IMG/VR virus record: IMGVR_UViG_3300032046_000010
Span: 1 to 64,000 of that record
DNA length: 64,000 nucleotides
Source: a virus
Strand: one strand, 5' to 3'
Numbering within the stretch: position 1 is the first letter of the stretch; the number at the start of each line of letters is the position of its first letter. Below, one piece after another: positions 15,401 to 24,839 of the stretch. Made by a program: the position numbers and the translations under genes. Below the pieces are notes generated by a model. It had not been told where the DNA came from. It did not search any database and saw nothing but the letters and a program-made list of their open reading frames with translations.

Positions 15401-16342
15401 TCACCCACCCTTCAAGCGTAGCAGCTGTGCCAACCTCCCGGGCTGTGCCCATGAACGGAAGTCCAGGCTCATCATCTCCTTGACCAGCCGGTCCTTGTCC
15501 CAGCCCGTCATTGGTGTGAACCGGAGCGGCACGTTGGTACGGATGCGCGCCAGTTCGTACCACATCTTGAGCCGGTCATCGGCCAGTTGGCGCTCCAGCT
15601 CATCGTGGAACCGTTGCGGCAGGACCTCCATCGCTGTCCTGGCCACATGCTCAACCGTCAACGCTCCCGTCGCCTCCGCCGCGATCACGGCCTTGGCGGC
15701 TGTCTTCATCCCGATGCCTCGCACTCCTGGGATGCCGTCGCCATCGTCGCCAGCTAGCATCTTGGCGTACAGGAAGCCCTGCGGGCTGATGCCGTACTGC
15801 TCCATGATGGTGTTGGGCGACTCGATGTCGAACGCCCCGTGCTTGCCCGGCCGGATGATCTGGACGTTCTCATCGGCACACTGAAGCAAGTCCCGGTCGC
15901 CGGTGAACACGCCAACTCTCGCCCCGATGCGCTTCCATCGAGCCGCCAGTGTCCCCATCACATCGTCGGCTTCCCATCCCGGTGAGTGAACCTGTGGCAC
16001 GTTGAGTCCAGCCAGCAAATCACGCAGCCGGTCCTGCTGATCCCGCATGGAACGGATCAACTCCAGCCGGTCCAGCGGGATCTCGCCGTCACCGCCGCGA
16101 TGCTGCTTGTATCCTTCGAACATCCGCTGGCGTTCCAGCTTCCGGCCGTAGGAGTCCCAGCAGACCACGACATAGCCACCACCCTCGACCACCTGCGACT
16201 TGACACGGGTCACGATGATGAGGAACCCATAGATGGCACCGGTGTGGAACGTCTGCCCGTCCTGCTTTGCCGACAGGTCCTGGAAAGCATCTACAGCCCG
16301 CCAAAGGACATGTTTCCCGTCGATGAGCAGAACGTCCCGCAT
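15401..16342 (-). CDS. 5'-3' exonuclease / flap endonuclease (FEN family)
   Basis: 313 aa starting MRDVLLIDGKHVLWRAVDAF. The acidic metal-binding residues of the PIN-like FEN fold are visible (LLIDG, WDSYG, WEADDVMGTL, VFTGDRDLLQ) with a helix-hairpin-helix GIPGVRGIGMKTAAKA. Members such as T5 exonuclease, T4 RNase H and Pol I N-domain remove RNA primers and flaps. It fits the phage replication set. TGATG junction upstream. Confidence 0.92.
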   Translation of the reverse strand: MRDVLLIDGKHVLWRAVDAFQDLSAKQDGQTFHTGAIYGFLIIVTRVKSQVVEGGGYVVVCWDSYGRKLERQRMFEGYKQHRGGDGEIPLDRLELIRSMRDQQDRLRDLLAGLNVPQVHSPGWEADDVMGTLAARWKRIGARVGVFTGDRDLLQCADENVQIIRPGKHGAFDIESPNTIMEQYGISPQGFLYAKMLAGDDGDGIPGVRGIGMKTAAKAVIAAEATGALTVEHVARTAMEVLPQRFHDELERQLADDRLKMWYELARIRTNVPLRFTPMTGWDKDRLVKEMMSLDFRSWAQPGRLAQLLRLKGG

Positions 16343-17106
16343 CAGTCGGCTCCGGCTCCCCGGGCGGTCAACCACTCCCGGCCCAACAAGTTGACTGGGT
16401 GCGCCTTGGTCACTCGGTTGAACACCCTCACAGCATGTTCATCCAGGTCGGACATCAACAGGATGCCGCGCCTTAGCAAGACCTCGACTTGGACCATCAT
16501 CGCCACTGTGTAGGCTGCGGCCAGGTCCTCTGACACCGGGTAGGCGCTGCGCTTCTTGGTGGTTGTCGCGTTGAAGTGCCTGAAGTCCTGCCCCCACTTC
16601 TTGCGCACAGCCGCCTCGACCTCCAGCCCGGCGGCATCGCCGCGACCGGCCGCGAACAGCTTGACGCTGAGCGGGTCGTGAGGACGGACGGAGCGCCCGC
16701 GACAAAGCCAACGCGCCAGCCCTCCCAACTCACCATACTGGTACGCAGATGAGCTGACGGCTGTGAAAGCATAGTCCTCAATGCCCACGTGTTGGGCATC
16801 GGTGTTCCGCTTCAGGAACACGTTGAGGACGCGCCCCCACCAGACCAGCCGGTCAAAGGTGGTCCGGTCCCGCTCCTTGTACGGAGACTTGTACATCACA
16901 GCCTGGAACGGTAGCTCAGCCCTGGCAAGGCAGTTCTTGCGCTCCGTGGAGTACAGCGCATGGCGGATGTCGAACCCTCGGAGGCACACCAACGCGCCGT
17001 GGTTGAGGCTGAGGTCCATCCCGATGACGAGTGACCCGGGCAGCGCCCTGCCAAGCTCCTGCGCCCGCCTGCCAGCGATTGATAGCCAGTTGGTACTCTC
17101 GCTCAT
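16342..17106 (-). CDS. RuvC-like Holliday junction resolvase (RNase H fold)
   Basis: 254 aa starting MSESTNWLSIAGRRAQELGR. VIGMDLSLNHGALVCL carries the first catalytic Asp, VGIEDYAF the second acidic residue, and SEDLAAAYTVAMM the last acidic cluster, the order seen in RuvC-like nucleases. It lies next to SbcD-SbcC and FEN genes, consistent with resolving branched DNA before packaging. It is longer than bacterial RuvC (about 170 aa). Confidence 0.8.
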   Translation of the reverse strand: MSESTNWLSIAGRRAQELGRALPGSLVIGMDLSLNHGALVCLRGFDIRHALYSTERKNCLARAELPFQAVMYKSPYKERDRTTFDRLVWWGRVLNVFLKRNTDAQHVGIEDYAFTAVSSSAYQYGELGGLARWLCRGRSVRPHDPLSVKLFAAGRGDAAGLEVEAAVRKKWGQDFRHFNATTTKKRSAYPVSEDLAAAYTVAMMVQVEVLLRRGILLMSDLDEHAVRVFNRVTKAHPVNLLGREWLTARGAGAD

Positions 17107-20100
17107 TCCGCCCCTCCCACCACCACGGAGGACACGCCGCCGTCCTTCACCACCGTCCACACGTTGTCGAATGAACCCTTGACATCTGCATCGTGCGACA
17201 CCACGAGGATGGTGCCCTTGGTCTTGCGCAGCTCATCCAGGAGCCACAGCACCCGGGTCTTGCCGGTTGCGTCCAACCCATCGAACACCTCATCCAGGCA
17301 GAGCAGATCCACGTTCGCTCCCTCCCGCTCTGCCACCAGGTCCATCAGGGACAGCTCCACAGCAAGTTCAATCTTGCGCATCTGTCCACCACTGGGAGCC
17401 GTCTCACCGTTGTGCTCGACCTCCGCCGTGATGCTGAACTTGTCCCGCGCCTCGCCGGACTTGGTGTGGCTCACCGTGTCGATGCTGATCTTGATGTCGC
17501 CGTCGCTCAGGGTCTGTAGGTAGGCGTTGGCCCGGTCGTTCAGTGGATCAGCGATGATGTCCATCATCCACGACTGAACGCCGGTCGCCCCGAACCCATC
17601 TGACCAGAACTCGGCCATCAGCTTCTCAGCGTTCAGGACCGACATCTTGGTGCCCAACAGCTTCAGCCCCTTGTCGATGGTCTCCAGTTCCGCCTTAGCC
17701 TCACGGATCAGGGCTGTGTAGGGGTTGACCGCATCCTTGGAACGCCTCGCCTCATCCTGCTTCTGCGCAGCCGAACGTCGAAGGGCATCCGCTTCCGCCT
17801 TGGCGTCTGTAGCCTTGCGCAATGCTGATTTGGATTCCAACAAGTCACTGCGAGCCTGGGCCGCCTTCTGGTCCAACTTGTCCCGCTCGCCGGACTCAGC
17901 GCTCAGTTTCTTGTCGCGCTGCTTCTCCAGTTCCGCGTCCTTGGCCTCGATGTCGGCCAGCTGCCCTCGCAACAACTCCAGCTCATCCTTGAACTCCGTC
18001 TTGTGCTTCGCCGCCTCCCCCTTCGACAAGTCGCTGAAGCAGACAGGACAGATTCCGTTTGTCATCTGCTCCAGCCGCTGAGTGAGCGACTTGATCCCGC
18101 CCCTCAGCAGTCCCTGCTTCCCAGCGCTGACCTTCAGCGCCCGCTCGCAGTCCTCACGGACGGCCGACAACTCCTTGTCCAACTTGGAGCTGGACTCCAT
18201 CAGGTTGGTCAGCGTTTCCTCGATGGACTGAACCCGCTTCTCAGCCCTTCCGGGGTCGGCCTTGATGGCGGCTGCCTCCGCCTCCATCTCGGCAGCTTCA
18301 TCCTGTAGCCGCTTGACCTCAAGCTCGTGGGTGTCCTTCCAGTCAGCGGACAACCCACGTAGCTCCGTCAGCCGGTTGGAGTCCCGTCGCCCCGTCAGCC
18401 CGGCCTCCTGCCGCTGTAGGACATCCAGCTCATCTACGATAGCCCGGCCCGCCTTGGCGCAAGCGTCACGCGCCACATCGAACACTCCCAGTCCTAGCAC
18501 ATCACGCAGGATGGCCTTCCGGGTCGCATCTGTCGCCGCCGGGTCTGCGAACCGCTTGGTGTCGTTCTGCCCAAACAACACCGTGTTGCGGAACGTGTCG
18601 AAGTCCAGGCCCACGATGCGGAGCGCCTCATCCTGTAGCTCGTTGACGCCTCCCGCCAGAGCCTTCCCGCCGCGCTCGATGATCAGCGTTGCGCTGGAAG
18701 ATGTCGGCTTCTCACGGGTGACCTTGACCTGCTCCCCGTCCACGCTGAACGTGAGAGTGACTTTGGCCCCCTTGGAACCCTGTCGTACCAGCGCGTTGCC
18801 TGTCTCATTGCGATAGATGGTCTTGCCGTACAACGCCCATGTGATGGCCTTGAACAGTGTGGTCTTGCCCGCTCCGTTGCTATCTGCTGCCGCGCTGTCC
18901 CGGTTGTCGGCTCGCACTGACACAAGTCCGGCCCGCTTCAGGTCCAGGTCGGCCGACCCGATGGGGCCAAAGTCCTGGATAGTCAGGTGTTCCAGTTCCA
19001 CATGACAACGCTTGCTGGTGACTGTCCGCGACTCCGCGATGGCCTTGTCCAGCACTTCGGTTCCGTATCGCAGCAACGCTTTGCGGTCTGCTCCCTCCGG
19101 CATCGTGAGTGAGTCCAACCAGATGGTCAGGGACTTGCGCAAGTCAGAGCGCCCCTCGGCCATCTCCTTGGAACGCACCTTGGACTCGGTGCGTACGATG
19201 CGCTCATCCGCCACAACCCGCCGGAACCCGGTGTTGGACAACTTCGGGATCAGCCGGTCGCTGAACTTGCGGACGGCGTGCTTGGTACCACGGATGGTGA
19301 CACGCAAGTAGCCCACCGCTTCCGGTAGCCGCTCCGCCAGGTCCTTGATCGAGCCGTCGTCAAACAGGTCCACCTCGATGGTGCGGAACGGGACCGTGAC
19401 CACGGAAGGCAACGGGATAGCCGACAGCTCCAGTGTGTTGCCATCGAGCATCCAAACGCATTTTGTCCCCTCGTCACGGAAGTCGATGGGGAGTGGCGAC
19501 CCCACATACCATCCGCGTTTCACACCTTCCAGCTTCTGTTTGGTGTGGACGTGCCCCGACAGCACCAAGTCGAAGTGCTTGACATCGGATGACAACAGCC
19601 CGTCCTTGAAGGTGTGGCCGTATTCCGCCGCGCCCTTGAAGGTCGTGTGGAGGCAACCTGCCAACCCCTTCCCATTGGCCCGGTCGGCCTCCAGCGTCTT
19701 GCGTAGCTGGGGAACCGGTGCATAGGGGTACAGCCGGATGCGGGAGTCTGGGATGGTGACCGGCTCCGTGGGGACCTTCACGCCCCTGACCGCCTCCAAC
19801 CACTTGTTGGTGAAGTGGATCAGCCGCGCGTCGTGGCTCTCATGGTTCCCGGGAAGCACCCAGATCTGCGTGAACGACTTGGCCAGCCTCCGCATGGTCT
19901 GGCTCGCTGCTGTCAGCGTCACGGCGTCCAACAGCTTCCGGTCGAAGTAGTCACCCAGAATGAGCAACCCTTCTGCGCCGTGCTTCTGTCCCAAAGCAGC
20001 GATGTACTTGGCCATCCGGCGGATGTCCAACATCCGGTCGGTGACGCCGGTGTCCCAGTCCAGAACGCTGTACGGGAGTGCGTTACACCAATGCCAGTCA

Positions 20101-20120
20101 GCCGTGACGATGAACTTCAT
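17103..20120 (-). CDS. SbcD-SbcC (Mre11-Rad50) single-chain fusion
   Basis: 1005 aa in one unbroken frame. The first about 350 aa are an Mre11/SbcD calcineurin-like nuclease: TADWHW, GDYFDRK, LPGNHES, GCLHTTF and LSGHVHTKQ supply the metal ligands. The rest is SbcC/Rad50: Walker A in SNGAGKTTLFKAITWALYGK, Q-loop VLFGQNDT, long coiled coils with a zinc-hook GICPVC, ABC signature PSGGQMRKIELAVELS and Walker B DLLCLDEVFDGLD. Normally these are two proteins (T4 gp47/gp46). It should process DNA ends for recombination. The ATG at 20120 lies in a TGATG junction. Confidence 0.93.
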   Translation of the reverse strand: MKFIVTADWHWCNALPYSVLDWDTGVTDRMLDIRRMAKYIAALGQKHGAEGLLILGDYFDRKLLDAVTLTAASQTMRRLAKSFTQIWVLPGNHESHDARLIHFTNKWLEAVRGVKVPTEPVTIPDSRIRLYPYAPVPQLRKTLEADRANGKGLAGCLHTTFKGAAEYGHTFKDGLLSSDVKHFDLVLSGHVHTKQKLEGVKRGWYVGSPLPIDFRDEGTKCVWMLDGNTLELSAIPLPSVVTVPFRTIEVDLFDDGSIKDLAERLPEAVGYLRVTIRGTKHAVRKFSDRLIPKLSNTGFRRVVADERIVRTESKVRSKEMAEGRSDLRKSLTIWLDSLTMPEGADRKALLRYGTEVLDKAIAESRTVTSKRCHVELEHLTIQDFGPIGSADLDLKRAGLVSVRADNRDSAAADSNGAGKTTLFKAITWALYGKTIYRNETGNALVRQGSKGAKVTLTFSVDGEQVKVTREKPTSSSATLIIERGGKALAGGVNELQDEALRIVGLDFDTFRNTVLFGQNDTKRFADPAATDATRKAILRDVLGLGVFDVARDACAKAGRAIVDELDVLQRQEAGLTGRRDSNRLTELRGLSADWKDTHELEVKRLQDEAAEMEAEAAAIKADPGRAEKRVQSIEETLTNLMESSSKLDKELSAVREDCERALKVSAGKQGLLRGGIKSLTQRLEQMTNGICPVCFSDLSKGEAAKHKTEFKDELELLRGQLADIEAKDAELEKQRDKKLSAESGERDKLDQKAAQARSDLLESKSALRKATDAKAEADALRRSAAQKQDEARRSKDAVNPYTALIREAKAELETIDKGLKLLGTKMSVLNAEKLMAEFWSDGFGATGVQSWMMDIIADPLNDRANAYLQTLSDGDIKISIDTVSHTKSGEARDKFSITAEVEHNGETAPSGGQMRKIELAVELSLMDLVAEREGANVDLLCLDEVFDGLDATGKTRVLWLLDELRKTKGTILVVSHDADVKGSFDNVWTVVKDGGVSSVVVGGAE

Positions 20121-20542
20121 CAACCAACCTCGAATGGCGCTGGCTCTGGAACGCCGACCAACGTCACCACAGCATGAGTCGCATTGGACACGATGGACGG
20201 TGTCAAACGCCAAGTATGCGGCCCCACACAATCCAAACCCCAAGCTTGCGGGGCCTGTTCGCCTTCCTTGGGCGGCAGCGGCAATCCTACGCGCACAGGA
20301 AGCGTCAACACTTCCTTCGATGCGAGGCGCAAAATCAACTCGATGCCACGCATCCTCGACCGAACGAACCCGACAAGGTCTCCAGGACGCTCGTCAGTCA
20401 ACACGCCATCTGACCATTGCGCGAACATCGCGTCTCCCACCACCCCGATACCGCGTGCCATTTCAGCGATCTGTTCATCGCTGATGAACAATGCCCCGTG
20501 TTGACCGCAACGTGAACAACACACATCTATCTCTGCTGGCAT
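20120..20542 (-). CDS. Hypothetical protein with N-terminal zinc pair
   Basis: 140 aa starting MPAEIDVCCSRCGQHGALFI. The CxxC pair suggests part of a zinc ribbon, followed by a helical and a beta-rich region. It lies between RecA and SbcDC. No family is recognised. Confidence 0.75.
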   Translation of the reverse strand: MPAEIDVCCSRCGQHGALFISDEQIAEMARGIGVVGDAMFAQWSDGVLTDERPGDLVGFVRSRMRGIELILRLASKEVLTLPVRVGLPLPPKEGEQAPQAWGLDCVGPHTWRLTPSIVSNATHAVVTLVGVPEPAPFEVG

Positions 20543-20546
20543 CTGT

Positions 20547-21623
20547 TCACGCCTTCCGCACGGCCTTGCGGATGATCTTCATCAGTTCCGGCCGGGCCTT
20601 CACGACATCACGGAAAGCATCAGCGCCCTGCCACTTGACCTCCGCCTCGCCCTCCGGTGTGAAGCTGTACCATGCTCCTGCCCGCACGATGACCTGGGTT
20701 TCCTCCGCCCGCTTGTGGAGGCACCACAGCTTGTCGATGCCACGCTTGAAGTCGATGCGGATCATGGACTCACGGAACGGCGGGGCAATCTGGTTCTTGA
20801 TCGCCTTGACGGCGAAGTCGCAACCCACCACTCCCATCTCGCTGTCTGGGATGCCGTCTGGATACAGCTTCCGAAGCTCCGACAGCTTCTTGCCGCCAGA
20901 CATCACCTTGCCAAACTGTTCGAACGTGAGGATGAGGCAACTGTAGAACTTGACTGGGTTCCCGCCGGAGATGGTGTAGCCAGCATTCATCTTTTCACGG
21001 ATCTGGCTGATGAGCATGAAGGTCGCCCCGCTCCGCTCCAGGTGGGGCATCAACTTCGGTATGCTGGTGGCCAGAACACGAGGCTGGGGGCCGTAGGTCG
21101 GCTGGTCCTCATAGCCAGCATCCATCTGCCCCTTGGTCAACCCGGCCGTGATGGAGTCCAGGACGATGAGCAACGGCACCGCCGGGTCCGTCTTGGTGAC
21201 TGCTTCCTCGATGGTGTGGAACGCCCGCTCCAGATGAAGTGGGTTGGACGTGATGAGGTGTTCGAGGTCAACACCGTTCTTGACAGCCCAATCCAGGTCC
21301 AGCTTGTGCTCTGCGTCGATGTACAGGCCAATGCCGCCGCGCTTCTGGAACGCCGCGACTGTGGCCAGAGCCGCTGTGGTCTTGCCTCCGCCTTCCTTGC
21401 CGCTGAAGGTGACCATCCTCGACCGTGGCAGACCTCCCCGCCCGATCACGCCGTCCAGCGTCTCAATCCCGGTCGGGATGGTGACGATGTGCTGACCATC
21501 GGTAGCTCGGCGCAGGTTGGAGCCGTCGCTGATCTGCTTGTCCTCGCGCAGAGCCGTCAAGAGGTCATCGGACGAAGTGATGCCCGCGTTAGCAGTCTTA
21601 GCAGGCTTTGAGATGGTCTTCAT
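20547..21623 (-). CDS. recA: RecA/UvsX-type recombinase
   Basis: 358 aa. Walker A FSGKEGGGKTT, Walker B LLIVLDSITAG, and the characteristic IPTGIETLDGVIGRGGLP and FMLISQIREK are typical of RecA-family strand-exchange ATPases. It should load on SSB-coated ssDNA, driving recombination-dependent replication. The start MKTISKPAKTANAG is preferred; it overlaps the upstream glycosyltransferase by 26 bases. Confidence 0.93.
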   Translation of the reverse strand: MKTISKPAKTANAGITSSDDLLTALREDKQISDGSNLRRATDGQHIVTIPTGIETLDGVIGRGGLPRSRMVTFSGKEGGGKTTAALATVAAFQKRGGIGLYIDAEHKLDLDWAVKNGVDLEHLITSNPLHLERAFHTIEEAVTKTDPAVPLLIVLDSITAGLTKGQMDAGYEDQPTYGPQPRVLATSIPKLMPHLERSGATFMLISQIREKMNAGYTISGGNPVKFYSCLILTFEQFGKVMSGGKKLSELRKLYPDGIPDSEMGVVGCDFAVKAIKNQIAPPFRESMIRIDFKRGIDKLWCLHKRAEETQVIVRAGAWYSFTPEGEAEVKWQGADAFRDVVKARPELMKIIRKAVRKA

Positions 21624-22599
21624 ACAGTGGCCCCACAACGTCCGCGCCGTGGTTAGGCAGCATACGCCTGCCTCCATCGATGACGGACTTGAAACTGTCC
21701 GTGGACTTCAGCGTCTTGGCCAGTTCCTCCGGCCCATCCACAAACAGAGCATGTTCACCGTGTTTGAGGATGTTGAACGCCGGATCGGAGCAGAGCCACC
21801 CCTTGGCGTTGACCAGGATGGCACCTGCGTCCCACGACTCCAGCGTGGTGTACTGTGGCGCTCCGCCGTCGCCCCTCGCCACGGAGGTCATGTCCACTGA
21901 GAACCGGGCGGCACGGGCGCAGTCAAACCCGCCGTTGGGAGACTTGAACACGCCCATGTAGTCTTGCCGCCAACTGGGAAACTTCGGGTCCAGGTCGTTG
22001 TAGGTGTACACGTTGCTGATCTGGCCCCAGGACTTGATCCGCTTCCCCGGAGGCAACAACAGGTTCGCCGCCGCGATGACCTCCGGGTGCTTGCTCCACT
22101 CGATGCGTGTCATACAGACGGCGTGATACACGATGGACCGCACCGTCGTCGGCTCCGCCGGAGTGTACGGCAGCGGTATGTACACTGACTTGAACCCCTG
22201 CTGCTGGAGCTGGTGTACCAGCACCGGCTTGACGGCGATGATGCGACAGCCAGAGTCCTTGAACACCTTGTAGTTGCCTTTGTGAAGGTCGGTTGGGTCG
22301 TGGACGATCATGGTCGCACCGTTGAGCAACAGTTGTTCCTGGGCTTCCTTGAACTGCCTGTGGTACAGCGTTGCGACGATGCTGGGACCGTCCTTCATCG
22401 CTGTGATGGCGTCCTCCAGCGACAGGTTCCGGTAGGACACGCCGTGAGGGTACTGGCGCAGGCGAGGCTCCGACCGCTTGCGGACTGCGTACACGTTGAC
22501 CTTGTGACCACGATGCTTCAGGACCTTGGTCAACTGGTGCGTGTAGGTCATCGTGCCGCCGACCGGCGGATTGGCGAGCAGATACAGGTTGATGATCAT
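21598..22599 (-). CDS. GT-B type glycosyltransferase
   Basis: 333 aa starting MIINLYLLANPPVGGTMTYT, the N-terminal Rossmann strand plus glycine turn of GT-B (GT4-like) enzymes. The C-terminal domain shows the donor-binding region (TLESWDAGAILVNAKGWLCS and HALFVDGPEELAKTL). It transfers a sugar from a nucleotide donor. In phages such enzymes often glucosylate modified DNA bases; the acceptor here is unknown. It sits between SSB and RecA. Confidence 0.82.
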   Translation of the reverse strand: MIINLYLLANPPVGGTMTYTHQLTKVLKHRGHKVNVYAVRKRSEPRLRQYPHGVSYRNLSLEDAITAMKDGPSIVATLYHRQFKEAQEQLLLNGATMIVHDPTDLHKGNYKVFKDSGCRIIAVKPVLVHQLQQQGFKSVYIPLPYTPAEPTTVRSIVYHAVCMTRIEWSKHPEVIAAANLLLPPGKRIKSWGQISNVYTYNDLDPKFPSWRQDYMGVFKSPNGGFDCARAARFSVDMTSVARGDGGAPQYTTLESWDAGAILVNAKGWLCSDPAFNILKHGEHALFVDGPEELAKTLKSTDSFKSVIDGGRRMLPNHGADVVGPLYEDHLKAC

Positions 22600-22628
22600 C
22601 GGTCGGAGCCTCCCTGCGCGGTGGACTG

Positions 22629-23963
22629 CTACTTGGCCTTGCCCTTGTCCTTGGCCCGGGCCTTGAGCTTGGCCTCCAGTTCCTTCAGCGCCGCCTCATC
22701 ATCATCGTCGGCGGCAGCGGCTTCCGGCTCCGCCTCCGTGGCGCTGTCGTCCTGGACCTCGACCGTGACCGGCTCAACCTCCGCGTCCATCTTGACCCGG
22801 AAGATGTCGTCATCGTCCTCCACGTTGGTGAACAGGGCCCACTTGCCGGCCTTGCCGCTGAAGGTGCCGACCTTGGTGGAGCCGTCCTCCATCGTGGCTT
22901 CGTAGGTTTCGCCCTCCTGGCAGTCGCCCGCCTTCACCTTGTCGCTCGCCGCTTCCGGCTCCGCCTCCGGTTCCGGCGGAGGCGTGGGCTTTGCCACCGG
23001 CTTGTTGGCGGGCTTGGCGGGCTTGGACTCCGGCTTGGGGGTCGGCTTCGCGGCCGCAGCCGGTGTGGGCTTCGCGTCCTGGGGACGCTTCGCCGCGCTC
23101 GCCGCCCGGCACTGCTTCGTGTTCGGGCACTTGGCGCACTCCTTGGAATCGTCCCAGTCCACTCCGAAGCAGGCAGGCTTGGTGGGCTTGTCTTCCTCGC
23201 CCTTGCCCTCCAGTTCCATCCCGCCCCAGTCGGCGGCCATGGTGGTCGCGTCCTTGGTCATCGCCGCGACGATACGCAACAGGTCGCCCTTCCCGCCGTC
23301 CGCCAGCGCCTCCCGCAAAGCCGTCTTGGTCGCCTTGTCGAGCACCAGCGGCTTCTTGACGGTGGCCATGTCGGCGGTCACCTTGTAGCGGGTTTTCTGG
23401 CCGGTGCCCTCCCGGTTGATCTGGATGAGCACGGCGCTGTTCGGGTCGGTGACGTCGCCCAGCTCACCGATCACGGAGCAGATGCCGTCCCACACGGTGT
23501 ACGAGCACATGTAGGGGCGCAAGCCCTCGCCCAGTTCCACCCACGGCGAACCCTGCTTCTTGCGGAACCGCATCGGGATGATGTTGAACAGGTAGTTGGT
23601 GCGCCGCTTGACCTCGTCGGCCACCTTCTTGTCCAGCCCGTCCATCGCCTCGCAGATGGGACAGTGCCCCAGGTCATCGGTGTCGCGTTCCATCTCCCGC
23701 AGACGGTCCAGGAACGGGTCCAGCGTCAGCAGGGCGTTCTCGCCCTTGTCCAAACAGAGCGCCGAACCCTTGGCCGAACCCTGGGCCTTGGCGTTGAAGT
23801 GGAAGGTGCTGGCCACGTAGGGGAACCCCTCCACACCCGGCGGGCACGGGGCCACGTACACGAGGGTGTCGCCCTCATCCGGGGTCCAGAACTCACCCCG
23901 CTTCTTGGCCTCGCGGTCCTTGGCAACCGCATCCTTGTTGATCCCGCGAAACTCGTCACTCAT
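22629..23963 (-). CDS. gp32-like single-stranded DNA-binding protein
   Basis: 444 aa. RGEFWTPDEGDTLVYVAPCP, CLDKGENALLTLDPFLDR, a zinc site around GHCPICEAM and RRTNYLFNIIPM follow the pattern of T4 gp32-type SSBs. The C-terminal third is a long Pro/Lys/Ala/Thr linker, a beta module and an acidic stretch (EAEPEAAAADDDDEAALKEL), ending unusually in Lys/Ala (KARAKDKGKAK). It coats ssDNA and recruits replication proteins. The start MSDEFRG is preferred for Shine-Dalgarno spacing. Confidence 0.85.
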   Translation of the reverse strand: MSDEFRGINKDAVAKDREAKKRGEFWTPDEGDTLVYVAPCPPGVEGFPYVASTFHFNAKAQGSAKGSALCLDKGENALLTLDPFLDRLREMERDTDDLGHCPICEAMDGLDKKVADEVKRRTNYLFNIIPMRFRKKQGSPWVELGEGLRPYMCSYTVWDGICSVIGELGDVTDPNSAVLIQINREGTGQKTRYKVTADMATVKKPLVLDKATKTALREALADGGKGDLLRIVAAMTKDATTMAADWGGMELEGKGEEDKPTKPACFGVDWDDSKECAKCPNTKQCRAASAAKRPQDAKPTPAAAAKPTPKPESKPAKPANKPVAKPTPPPEPEAEPEAASDKVKAGDCQEGETYEATMEDGSTKVGTFSGKAGKWALFTNVEDDDDIFRVKMDAEVEPVTVEVQDDSATEAEPEAAAADDDDEAALKELEAKLKARAKDKGKAK

Positions 23964-24501
23964 CTCCGTCATCCTCCTGCGCAGAGTCCTTCACCCCGCG
24001 CTTCATGGCAGCCCTCACCTTGGCATCGTTGTCCTGGCGCTTGCCGCCGTCCTTGCTGAACACTGGGTCCAGGTCAGTTGATGCGTCCAACTCCGCTCGC
24101 CGGTCGGCACGGAGGGTCCGCAACATGTCCATCTTCTTGTCGTAGCCTTGCGCCGCCGCATCCGCGATGTCCGCTGCTTTCTGGAAGTCTGCGATGCGTC
24201 GCTTGTACAGGCTGAAGTCATCGGTGTCGGTGACCAAGTTGTCGCGCTTCCCCTCCGACAACTTGGGGTCCTTTGCTAGCAAGCTGTTCGCTTCCCTTGC
24301 GCGCCAACGCCTGTAGTCCCGGTCGGCCAAGGATACCTTCCGCCGCGCCCGCGCCGCAACGATGAGCCACCACGCGAACTTGGCAGCCGCTTGCTTGAGG
24401 TCTGGATCGTCACGGCCGGTGATGATGAGATCGGCCGGGTTGAACGTGTACACGTCCGTCCCAAGCTTGATCTCCTGTACGTTGTCGAGCTGGGACGGCA
24501 T
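23956..24501 (-). CDS. Hypothetical helical protein, possible recombination mediator
   Basis: 181 aa starting MPSQLDNVQEIKLGTDVYTF. The pattern is helical and rich in Lys/Arg/Asp with an acidic tail (SAQEDDGDE). No family is recognised. Its position between SSB and HU-like genes, and close to RecA, makes a UvsY-like loading role possible (inference from position only). Confidence 0.75.
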   Translation of the reverse strand: MPSQLDNVQEIKLGTDVYTFNPADLIITGRDDPDLKQAAAKFAWWLIVAARARRKVSLADRDYRRWRAREANSLLAKDPKLSEGKRDNLVTDTDDFSLYKRRIADFQKAADIADAAAQGYDKKMDMLRTLRADRRAELDASTDLDPVFSKDGGKRQDNDAKVRAAMKRGVKDSAQEDDGDE

Positions 24502-24803
24502 CAGTTGCCCCCGCGCTTGGTACCCTTGGCCGCCCCCTTCGGCTTGTCGTCCACCAACTCGTGCCGGGCCTGAGCGGAGGCATGGAAGGCCAGACGCTCA
24601 TACGCCGGGACCTGGGCCGTGCCGGTCGCCAGGACGCTGCTGGTGATGGTGCGGGGCTTGGACCGCTTGACCTTGAAGGTCCCGAACCCCTTGATGATGA
24701 CCGACTCGCCCGCGAAGCATCTGGCCAAGATGGCGTTGAAGATCTCAGCCGCCTCCTCATCCTTCAGCCCCGCCTGCCTCGCAACCTCGTGGATTCCTGC
24801 CAT
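24501..24803 (-). CDS. HU/IHF-like DNA-binding protein
   Basis: 100 aa. MAGIHEVARQAGLKDEEAAE and GESVIIKGFGTFKVKRSKPRT match the helical N-terminus and the GFGTF hallmark before the beta arm of HU/IHF proteins. The usual arm Arg-Asn-Pro tip is replaced (VLATGTAQVPAYERLAF). A Lys-rich tail follows. It bends or compacts DNA. Confidence 0.85.
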   Translation of the reverse strand: MAGIHEVARQAGLKDEEAAEIFNAILARCFAGESVIIKGFGTFKVKRSKPRTITSSVLATGTAQVPAYERLAFHASAQARHELVDDKPKGAAKGTKRGGN

Positions 24804-24839
24804 CTTCATACTCCCTTCTGTTTGCGCGTGACTCCCGTG

